DNA from: Vanrija pseudolonga
Lineage: Eukaryota > Basidiomycota > Tremellomycetes > Trichosporonales > Trichosporonaceae
DNA length: 64,000 bases
Direction: 5' to 3'
Assembly (NCBI RefSeq): GCF_020906515.1
Contig: NC_085851.1
Location: forward strand, 3,596,001-3,660,000
Position numbers and translations under genes: made by a program
Part shown: positions 22,703 through 31,373 of the stretch, piece after piece
Position numbering within the stretch: the stretch's first letter is position 1
Layout: each line of letters starts with the position of its first letter
The notes under the pieces: generated by a model
Told to the model about the DNA's origin: nothing
The model's input: only the letters and a program-made list of their open reading frames with translations
Database searches by the model: none

Positions 22703-24417
22703 GGTGTGTGTTTTTGTCTCTGTGTGTGCGTACGGGGTAGGTTGTATGCAGTGTGAAGTAAGGTCGTGGGCATTGATGCTGCCAGCGCGCCACGCTATTT
22801 GTACCCCAAGCCACCCGGGGCCGGCGGCCTGATTCACATTGTACTTGGCGAGGCTGTGGCCGGTCGGCTGGGCGCTGGCTGGCTGGCTGGTGGGTCCCCG
22901 GCCGAAGCTGTCTGGGCCGGCTCGACAATGCCTGCCCAGCGTGCGTGCGTGCGTGCGGATTATGCGGGTCGTCGTCGCTTCATGCCTACTGTAGCTGTAG
23001 CGACCGACCGACGTCAGCTGACTGCCCCCACAACAGACGCACGACCACAAGGTGACACCCAACTAGACATCTATCTCGGCTACATCTAGCCGCACAAGCA
23101 GGCACCCACTGCCGAGCGTCTGCCGAGCGTGCTAGCGTGCTACCGCGCTTGACGTGAGCGCGATGTGTAGCAGCGCGCAGCAGAGCATGATGGATGCACA
23201 CACCAAGCGAAGGTGAGGCAAGGTTTGGCTCACATCATCATCCCGCGACAACGCCGAGGCCACATGACCTGTGCCGATCCTGGCCTCGGCATCTCGCCTA
23301 CTCTATCCTCGCTTCAATCTGCGGCGGGCAAGACAACTCAATAAGCTTATGCACTGCCGGTCCGAAATAGTCGCGGTGGAAGCGACACTCCTCCACCACC
23401 CCACGGATTAGGACGCCGCGACGTGTGCACGAGCAGTGAATGGGCGGCGTGGCTGCGGCATTATGGTGGGTAGATATGACATCACGGTTTGTGGGGTGGG
23501 TGAGTGGGGTTGGGCGGGGATGGGAATTGGTCGCGGCGCCCGATGCCACTCTCGCCTCCCTTGGCCAGCCTCGATCTCAATCAATCTCGACACGACACCT
23601 GCCTTGGCGTGGCTGAGCACTTGCCGGCGGCAGCTTGGGGTGCCTTGCAGTTGTTGGCGAGACGAGGCGCGCAGCAGCGTCAGCAGCTCACGAGACACGA
23701 GACACGCGCACTCGCGCAAAGTACATTAACGCGCCGCGCGCACGTCCACCACCGCGGCGCCGCTTGGCGTCACGTCTCGCCTCCGCCACGCCTCGTATGA
23801 CTGGCTGCTTCGCTATGGGCTGATCCCACCGCCGCTGCCGCCACACGAGCACCGACGCGTGCGTCGAAGTACCACCACAGTCTGCCTCACCCCCACAAGC
23901 ACACCGCACACAGCTCGGCCATCGCCCGCCTCGAGTCCGTTGGAGGAGCCAGCCTGGCAGGCAGGCACGAGCCCAGCAGCCCGCTGTTTGGGCCTGTTCC
24001 CAGGCTTGTTGTCGGTGAAGCTCAGTGACGCAAGGCGTGTTTGCATCTCGACGGTGTTACTCTACCTCGTCGCGTGCCATGCCTGCTGCATGTATGTAGC
24101 GCGAGTCGTCGAGTGCGTGAGCATGCATCGCTGTGGACGTACCCGCCCGTGGCCGGTGGAGGTGTGACGCGCCGCGCCTTGGGGGCTGGGGGCGGCAGCG
24201 GCCACGCGCCCTGCCAGTCAGCCAGCCAGCCAGCCGCGAAAATGCTGCCGTTGGCCGTTGGCCGTTGGCGCGACGACCCGACGCGTCGTCTCGTCGCCGT
24301 CAGTCGGTCGTCGTTTGGTTTGGTCGCCACTGCACCACTGCGACATACACAACACCACTCGTCCTCACCACCACCACCACCACCACCACACACCACGCGC
24401 ACGCCGCGTACGACACC
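22703..24417. promoter_or_regulatory. Long divergent gap, dehydrogenase / CKS1
   Basis: A 1.7 kb stretch between the divergent starts at 22702 (minus) and 24418 (plus). Open frames on both strands are Arg, Ala, His rich and show no family features or splice-supported continuation. It contains GGCTGGCTGGCT runs near 22870, CGTGCGTGCGTG near 22940, and a CCA repeat at 24367-24389 just before the CKS1 ATG. I see no gene in it. Confidence 0.5.
24367..24389. repeat. CCA trinucleotide repeat
   Basis: A run of about seven CCA units lies in the presumed 5' leader of CKS1, about 30 nt before its start codon. Confidence 0.8.
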
Positions 24418-25584
24418 ATGCCGTCCCAGAAGCCGTCGACGCTCGAGGAGCTGTCAGAGAGGTAGGTGTTGCTAGGCCGGTGTCGGGGAGACGAAGCGCG
24501 TCGTTGCCCACGCCCCGACGCCGCGCTGCCGTGCTTGCATTCTGTACACCGCTGACGCTTCAGAATCATCTACTCGGAAAGATGTGAGTGCGCTGCTGAG
24601 GACAGTTTGGGTGCGCTTTGCATGGTGCGCCGCCTGCGCTTGGCGCCGCGCGCCGCCTCGAGTCGAGTCGTGCACACTTCTGCTTCGCGCCTTCGCGAGG
24701 CTGCGTGCTGCCTGAGGATTTGAGCGCACAAGCACACGCCGTCGACATGGGCAATATGGTCCTCCGCCGCCGCGGGGGACGACGCCGACGGCGGTTGGAG
24801 CATGCTCGCGACCACACACGCACCCATTACTGTCCCTCCCCGCCGCGAAGATTTACGCTGACCCGGTCGTCTGACTCGTGCGCTCCATCACGCTCCACTC
24901 GCTCGCTCACCTTGGCCTGCTCCCTGTGCTCCTCCTTGCCGCCGTGTCCCCACCGCGCCGCGCCCACCCCCTGCACAACGCCGCACACGTCCCCGAATAC
25001 GCCGCACCTACGCCGCGCGCACGCACGCACGCACATGACGTGACCTCGACCTCGTCTCCCGCAGACTCGGACGACAAGTACGAGTACCGACACGTTATCC
25101 TCCCCAAACCAATGCTCAAGCTCATCCCAAAGAGGTACGCGTGTCGTACATGACCCTCGATGGACGTCTGCCCTTGCTTTGCTGACGCGATTGCCCCTTT
25201 TGGCGTCGGCCCCGAAAACAGCTACTTTGTGCCAGACGACTCGGGTCTGCTGAGGATTCTCGAGGAGCACGAGTGGCGTGGCATTGGCATCACGCAGAGT
25301 CTGGGCTGGCAGCACTTTGAGGTGCACGGTGAGTGCTTGTGCCAGTGACGCGTATGGGCGGGCCGCTGCCTGGTCGCGCGCGCGCGCGTTTTGATTAAAA
25401 TCCACCACGAATACGCGCTGACGTCGCACCACCAGCTCCTGAGCCTCATATCCGTAAGTCAGGGATCTCGCGCCAGATTTTGCACTGTGTTATGTATGCT
25501 AACAGCACAGTCCTGTTCCGGCGACCACTCGTGGGTCTAACGAGCTCCGAAGTCCCACTGACCCATTCACAGCCTGGCAACTAG
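24418..25584 (+). CDS. CKS1: Cyclin-dependent kinase regulatory subunit CKS1/Suc1
   Basis: Exons 24418-24461, 24564-24583, 25065-25134, 25222-25328, 25436-25453 and 25511-25584 give 110 residues. Cks1 binds Cdk1 and docks phosphothreonine substrates to drive cell-cycle steps. The signature is unmistakable: [20 protein letters not shown], then [22 protein letters not shown], then APEPHILLFRRP; HxPEPH is the exchange hinge and anion-site region. Two coding exons are only 20 and 18 nt long, and intron 2 (24584-25064, 481 nt) is the longest in the window. The C-terminus is uncertain: 25531-25572 looks like a further 42-nt intron (GTGGGT, CTGAC, ACAG). If spliced, the protein ends FRRPLPGN (96 residues). 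It is convergent with the P2 gene. Confidence 0.93.
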
Positions 25585-26002
25585 CCGCCCCCCACGTCGC
25601 GAAGCCTGGCAGGGCCAGCAGCTCGACCAAGACTCTGTAATATTCCCCTCGCGCCTTCATCTCATCCCTCGCACCCATCCTGCATCCAACTCATTCTGGG
25701 CAGTAGACCCGCCGCTCCTCATGACCCCCCCCTGTTCAGTATTATAGCAGCCGACTGTAGAATTGTCCGGTGCCGAGTCAATGTCATGGGTCTCACTGCA
25801 GTTGGCGAGGTTCGGCGAGGGTTTTGCCACTGACGCGCTCGTAACTGTGCCACACAACCACACCTGCAACCCGGAACCCATTTTGAAGAAGACTCTTCAG
25901 ATACATCTAGTCACGCGCACGCATCTACCATGATCGTAGTGTCGAGAGCGAGGAATGATCGTCCGAGGGAGGCACGTAGAGAGAATCGACGTGACGAGAC
26001 GC
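25585..26002. other. Convergent 3' region CKS1 / RPP2
   Basis: A 418-nt region between two gene ends. No gene is seen; it is expected to hold both 3' UTRs. Confidence 0.5.
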
Positions 26003-26586
26003 TTAGTCGAAGAGACCGAAGCCCATGTCGTCGTCGGACTCCTCCTTGGCCTCCTCCTTCTTCTCCTCGGCGGCGGGGGCGTCGGCACCGCCAGCGGCGG
26101 CAGCGGCACCACCGGCAGCGGCAGCGGGGGCGGCACCGCCCGAAGGAACCGAAGCGAGCTTCTGGGTGCCCTCAGCGATGAGCTGTGGGGGTTAGTAATT
26201 GTTCTTTTGTAGTCGGATCCGGTGGGTGGCAGGTTTGCAGGTTTGCAGGTTTGCAGGCAGGCAGGCACATGCGGGTCGAGGGCTGTCGTCTCCCATCTCT
26301 CGTCGCGCTCTCGTTCGTCGTTTCCGGCTCCCCGTTGTCGTCCCCTCTTCCCCCTCTCCCTCCTGCCCTCTTCCCTCGCCCTGCCTTGCCATGCCTTGCG
26401 TCCCATGCCACCCGTGGCCTAGCTCACCTCGTTGACGTCCTTGCCCTCAAGCTCCGAGATGAGCTTGGTGAGGCGGTCGGCGTCGGCCTCGATGCCAACG
26501 GTCTCGAGGAGAGCCTTGACGTCGGCGGCCGAGGGGGAGGCGTTGCCGCCGGACTGGAGGAGGAGGTAGGCAGCGAGGTGCTTCAT
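26003..26586 (-). CDS. RPP2: 60S acidic ribosomal stalk protein P2
   Basis: Exons 26586-26428 and 26182-26003 give 112 residues. P2 forms the lateral stalk with P0 and P1 that recruits translation GTPases. The N-terminal dimerisation domain begins [14 protein letters not shown], which marks P2 rather than P1. It is followed by an Ala/Gly hinge and the invariant C-terminal tail with acidic residues ending [11 protein letters not shown]. The single intron (26427-26183, 245 nt) is long for this genome, purine-rich on the coding strand, and contains the repeat at 26230-26267. No snoRNA boxes were found in it. Confidence 0.97.
26230..26267. repeat. AGGTTTGC tandem repeat inside the RPP2 intron
   Basis: Three copies of an 8-nt unit (AGGTTTGC on the plus strand) run into AGGC repeats. 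It lies within the P2 intron, near the branch and acceptor end on the gene strand. Confidence 0.75.
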
Positions 26587-27131
26587 TCTGGCGGTGTGCG
26601 TTAGTTTGCTGTTGCTGCTGCTGTCGATCCCCAGCCCCAACCCCGACCCGCGCTCACTTTTCGTAGGGCGACGTAAACCGATTTAAGCTGTTACAGCAGG
26701 AATACGCTTGAGGCCTGGTCGACGGTCAGATATATGAGGCTGGTGGGAGGGGAGGGGTGCCGGCGCGCGATGCTCACCTGGTTGGAGGATGGGCAGAAGC
26801 GAGACGACTCTGCGAAAGATTCAAGAGGCTTCGGTGTGGGTGGGTGGGGGTGCGCAACGACTCGCAGAGCCAGAAACGACGGAACCGGACAACGGAAGCA
26901 AAACGGCACCGAATGGATTCTGGCTGTCGGGGATAAGTTATCGCCTACGGGCCTATTGGCGGTAGGCGCGGAGATGGACTTTGCACGCCTATGAAACCAA
27001 TGTTTACTTCCGGCCCCTCCTTCCCACCAAGTGGAGGCTGTCCACTGCGTGTTGGGCGTGTCAATGACGATGCTGCCAGTGGCAAGAGCCCGACCAGCAT
27101 CATCGCGCACCTCGACCACACCAACGACAAC
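26587..27131. promoter_or_regulatory. Divergent promoter region RPP2 / unknown gene
   Basis: A 545-nt gap between the P2 start (26586, minus) and the likely start of the next gene at 27132. An in-frame ATG at 26991 could extend the next protein by 47 residues, but that segment does not look conserved or domain-like. Confidence 0.4.
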
Positions 27132-28519
27132 ATGGACACGCCGCCATACCGCCAGCGCCAGCGGAGAAGAATCGTCCCGCGTGAAGCGACACCAGTCACG
27201 AGGGAACTACACCCCCGCACGCCGCTAGGCCAGATCTCGACCAACACCTCTGCTCGGCCCCTCCAGCGCCCTGTACCCCCGCCCCCCGGCTCAGCAGTGA
27301 AGACCCTCCGCATCGCGTTCCAGGACACTCCGCCGCAGCTGAGGGAGCTTGAGGCCGCTTGGCGTAAGCGGCGTGCCGAGCAGCTGGATGCCGCGGTACC
27401 GGTAGCGACCGCGTCGGCGTCGAGGCCGGTGTCAACCGCAGCGGCCGTGCTCGGCGCGCCTGGGAGGAGGGTGCGCTTCGGGCACGAGGAAGATGAGATG
27501 CCGCTCGCGGAAGTGGAATCTGGAGTTGACTTTGTCGCCGTGTCGTCCTTTGCGGAGTCGGACGCCCCGGTAACCCCGCCCTCGGCAGCTATGGTTACGG
27601 CTCCGACGCCCATGGCGGGCTTCCCGCCCACGCCGCCATCGTCCCCACCTCCCTTACACGCCCATACGCTACAGACGGGGGATGCTCATAGGTTGAACTC
27701 TAGTCGACGGCCACTCCCAGGACCCCAGCAGCATCGTGGCTCGACGGATCGCCCCCGATCCACCCCGCCGGTGCCGCTGATACGGTCCCACCGCCTCGCG
27801 CCGACTAGCACGTCCATACCCGTAGGATCAAACAACGACGCGCTGGTCGTCAACCCACCGAGTTATCCCAATGCGCTCGTATTCTCCCTTCAAAACGGGC
27901 GCACAAGAGTACGAGTGTCCCGGGATGGCGACTCAGCGGCGGTATCAACACTCCGCAGAGGCGAGCGTACACGGTTCACTCTGCGACACTGCGACCACGC
28001 AACATGGAGTGCGTTAGAGCGCAAGCTATGGTCGCGGCTATTCGACATGCTAGAGGCCGCGGAGACACGCACACCGAGGGTGAGTGGCGGTTGCGAGCCA
28101 TCTGACGCCAGGTCAAGTTGTTCACCGCGATGGGCGACCTCGTGATCACCTGTTCCGACCCGCCGGATATAATCCTCTCCTTTTCCGTCAATCCAGCATC
28201 AGACGACTCGGCGGCTCCAGCGGAGGGGCTTACACGCCGGAAGGCTCGAGTACGGTACTCGCGCAAGAGCGGCACGGTGACACTGGATACGGCGAGCAAG
28301 ACCACGAGCACTGGCGCGAGCGGGTCAAACACGCTGAGGACGAGAAGAACGGCGCAATCGGGGAGAACGGAGGAGGGTGCTGCCACCCGGGAAGATGACA
28401 CCGCTGCGCTCGGCATCTTGGTCGGCGACGACTGGAGCGAGCTCGAGCGCGAGGCTGTGAGGCGGCTGGTGAGCCTCCGGGAGGAGTGGGAGAGGGGGTC
28501 GCCACAGCCATTGTTGTAA
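27132..28519 (+). CDS. Uncharacterised protein, disordered N-half and folded C-half
   Basis: Exons 27132-28079 and 28112-28519 give 451 residues; an earlier in-frame ATG at 26991 would give 498. I chose 27132 for its context (ACAACATGG) and because the residues before it look random. I do not recognise the family. The first about 240 residues are Pro, Ser, Arg rich and probably disordered. From about residue 245 there is a predicted strand-rich and helical region: ALVFSLQNGRTRVRVS, then a basic strand, a helix around WSALERKLWSRLFDMLE, then VKLFTAMGDLVITC across the intron. This strand-helix-strand order loosely recalls a polo-box-like fold, a weak guess. The C-terminal 80 residues are disordered and end in a charged helix. 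The intron is only 32 nt, the shortest here. Confidence 0.6.
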
Positions 28520-28652
28520 ACGCACACAGTCGCTATCCTGTACTACGACGTGGCGCGTCGTCCTGTACAACATTGTACCCATGCATAGCACTGTGCTGTA
28601 ACCAAATGCTGTCGCCGGATCGATGTCGACACGGGCCGCCACACACCCCAGC

Positions 28653-28658
28653 CACGTG
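28653..28658. promoter_or_regulatory. E-box CACGTG upstream of uS5m
   Basis: CACGTG lies 109 nt before the mitoribosomal uS5m start codon, in the 247-nt gap after the unknown gene. It is a candidate Cbf1/bHLH site. Confidence 0.4.
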
Positions 28659-28766
28659 GAAATGCCCCCGCGTTTTACCATCTCCTCAACGGACAGAGTC
28701 GCTGCCAACTGAGATTTCGCGCAACCGACTTCGACCTCGACATCACCGTCATACCTCTCCACAGCC

Positions 28767-29796
28767 ATGCTCGGCCGACCACTGCACGCCGCACGGAGCG
28801 GCGCGTCGCTCGCGCAGCGCGCCATGTCGTCGGTGCCCTCGTCGTCGTCGGCGCAGAAGCCGCGGACACCTGCCGAGCCCCCCGCAATCGACCCGTCGCT
28901 GCTGCACCGGACGATTGTGCCGACGACCGACGTGCGCCGGCACCCCGACTACCCCAACCGCTTCCCGGACCAGCCGGTACACAAGCACATCAACCACGAG
29001 ATCCGGGTGATCCAGAACCCGCCGTCGGAGAAGTCGCTGCCCGAGCGCATGGGCGGCGACGACTTTGCCAAGTCGGGCCAGCTCATCTCGGCCATCACGG
29101 GCCTTGATATCCTCGAGCTGCGGAACCTCGTCCGCAAGGAGGGCTCGACGCACCCCGTCGTCCAGATGACCACCAAGGGCAAGCAGGTCAGCCACTACGC
29201 CTTCATGATTGCCGGCGACCCGAAGCGCGGCCTCGTCGGCGTCGGCCGCGGCAAGGCCGAGGAGATGGGCGAGTCGCTCGAGGGCGCGTTCCGCAAGGGT
29301 GGGTCGGGTGCCGAGGAGCTAGGATGGATGTTCAGTCACTGACCCCACCCCCAGCCACCCTCTCAATGGACTACGTGCCCAAGTTTGAGAACCGCACGCT
29401 CTGGGGACAGGGCAAGGACCTCGAGTTCAAGTGGCGCTCGACCAAGGTGATCATGCGCGCCCGCCCGCCCGGATTCGGCCTGCAGGTCCCCCGCGTGCTG
29501 CACAACCTCTTCACGGCGTGCGGTATCCGCGACGCGTCGGCCACGATCGAGGGCTCGCGTAACCCCAGTCAGGTGCTGCACGCTGCCATCCAGATTCTGC
29601 ACGGCGGAGTGAGTAAACCAACACGACAACAACGAGAAACGCAGCTGACACCCCGCCCCAGGCCAACCCCCCAGGACTTGGCTCGGGTAACGGCCACAAG
29701 GGTCGTCGTGAGGACAAGGGCGCCGGCATGCGGACCGTCCCCGAGATTCAGCGCCAGAGGGGCCGCTGGGCGACCGACATCAGCCACCGCCGATAG
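28767..29796 (+). CDS. MRPS5: Mitochondrial small-subunit ribosomal protein uS5m
   Basis: Exons 28767-29298, 29355-29608 and 29662-29796 give 306 residues. It is a component of the mitoribosomal small subunit at the mRNA entry and decoding region. The N-terminus is basic and Ser-rich (presequence-like). The S5 double-stranded RNA-binding fold is seen as [21 protein letters not shown] and [10 protein letters not shown], and the S5 C-terminal domain as [32 protein letters not shown]. The last exon is basic and Gly-rich. The start ATG at 28767 gives a second Met at residue 20 that could be used after import-signal loss. It is convergent with UBC6. Confidence 0.93.
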
Positions 29797-30119
29797 ACAG
29801 ACGGTCGTGGTGGTTTATTGTCGCTCGCTTGCATTCCCCATCATAGTTTCCCATGCACAGATCACAGATTGATGAAGAGGGGGGGGGGGGGGGGGGGGGG
29901 ATCCGAGGCGGCAGGCGATGGTTGCGTACTGCTACCGGTGTGGGCTGCTTGCGAGACGATAAAGTGCGGTCGAACACACGCGCGAGTGGGGCCACCTCCG
30001 CAACCCGTGCCCACCCACTTTTTCCACATCGAATGCATGTAACGAGACTCATATGCCACAGGTAACAAAGATACACAGATCGTATAACAACAAGGAGCCA
30101 CAGCGGTGGGGTTCAATGC
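29797..30119. other. Convergent 3' region uS5m / UBC6 with poly-G tract
   Basis: A 323-nt region between the two stops; it holds the G22 run at 29879-29900 and no gene. Confidence 0.5.
29879..29900. repeat. Poly-G tract (22 nt)
   Basis: An uninterrupted run of 22 G on the plus strand lies 83 nt after the uS5m stop codon. It could form a quadruplex in the uS5m 3' UTR and is prone to length errors in sequencing. Confidence 0.9.
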
Positions 30120-31373
30120 TCACTGCTGGCCGGTAGACAGCCGGCCGAGCACGGCTAGCAAGACAATGGCGACGAGCCATCGCCAGGAAGGCATCCACGG
30201 CCGGCCATGCTGCTCGCGTGCGTGAAGCACCTGCTGCTGCTGCGCTACCTGTTGTTGGGCGGGTTCTGTGTCGGCGGGGATAGGGGGTTGGACGGCGGGG
30301 GATTGAGTGCGGGTGGGGGCGGCGGTGGAAAGGGGTGATGAGCGGACTGACGACACGGGCGTGTCGACATCAGAGGCGGCGGCGGCGCGCTTCAGTTCTG
30401 CAACCTCGATGAGCGCTAGGTTAGCGACAGGGCTTGATGTGCCGGTCGCAATGCTTACCGTGCTGCCCTTCTGCTGGCCCATGTCGGGGAGGTCGGTCAT
30501 GTTAGGGGTGGCGTACTGCAGGTCAGACAATGCCACTCGGCTCGTAGCTCACTGAAGGGAAGATGTCCTGTGGATTGTCAGCGGGAGGACCTTGAAGCGT
30601 ATGTTACCCACCTTGAACTTCTTGCTCTTGAGGTTGAACGCGTGCGACTGGGTAGCAAGCTGGCGCTTCTGCTCGTCGGTCGTCTTGACCGCACCGGCAG
30701 TGATCTCGTCGCTCAGCATGAAGCTGAGGAGGCCGGTGAGGATGGTCGCGACAGACCAAGCCGCGTTCCAAGTGCTGGGGTGGCTGGGGCGTCAGCTGCG
30801 TTCACGTATCGAGGGACCACCAGCTCACTAAGATGTCATGCTCATGCAGATCTTGACACCCGGCTCGAAGCGGCCCGAAGGCGTGAACATCTTGACATCA
30901 GGCGGCTTGAAGGCTGCGGGTGTGAGCTGTGCCAACATGCTGGAATAGCTCACGATAGTCGCTGGGGAACCAGATCAGTCCGTGGTACTCGCCGCCCGCG
31001 TATGGTGTGTCGGGAGGGCCACGCTGCGGAGTCAGTCGTCCGTTCTTCCGCATCCCATCGCTCATCAGTCGAGCTGGCCGCGTCGCTTGCTCACAATGAT
31101 GAAGTGCCCTAACTGTCAGCGGCTGGTACCCCACACGACCACTCACAGTCGAGGATGTTCTTCTCCTCAGGCACCGCCCAGATGAATGGGGGTGGAGACT
31201 TCTGCATGGCGAGGTACTCCTGTGAGATGTTAGAGCGCGCTCCCTCGGCGGCGCTGTGAGCCTTGGGCGCACCTTCTGGAGCTGGGCGGTGTCAGTAGGG
31301 GCACGACAAGCGAGCTGAGCTGTTGCCACCACGGGCGCCGACGTACCCTCTTTTGTGCGACCTTGGACGCCAT
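30120..31373 (-). CDS. UBC6: Tail-anchored ubiquitin-conjugating enzyme E2 (ERAD)
   Basis: Exons 31373-31347, 31281-31273, 31219-31147, 31108-31095, 31023-30954, 30913-30829, 30783-30612, 30567-30553 and 30515-30120 give 286 residues. Ubc6 is an ER-membrane E2 of the ERAD pathway that works with Doa10-type ligases. The start MASKVAQKRLQKEYLAM, GPPDTPYAGGEYHG, the catalytic Cys87 in KICMSMTSYHPSTWN and the downstream WSVATILTGLLSFM match the family; Cys87 is at the same number as in yeast Ubc6. A linker leads to a C-terminal anchor (WLVAIVLLAVLG, about 267-280). Three coding exons are 9, 14 and 15 nt. The last exon contains an intron-like segment (30458-30416); splicing it would shift the frame and end the protein at about 181 residues without the anchor. 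The model retains it because the anchor defines the family. Confidence 0.92.

Noticed and set aside
23298-24402. Several 80-145 codon frames between the dehydrogenase and CKS1
   Set aside because: Low-complexity composition, overlaps on both strands, and no recognisable family.
26183-26427. snoRNA in the long RPP2 intron (and in the 481-nt CKS1 intron)
   Set aside because: No C/D or H/ACA box pairs with the right spacing were seen; the RPP2 intron is mostly a purine-rich tract and a repeat.
26991-27131. Upstream in-frame ATG as the start of the unknown gene
   Set aside because: It adds 47 residues that look random; the ATG at 27132 has better context. It cannot be excluded.
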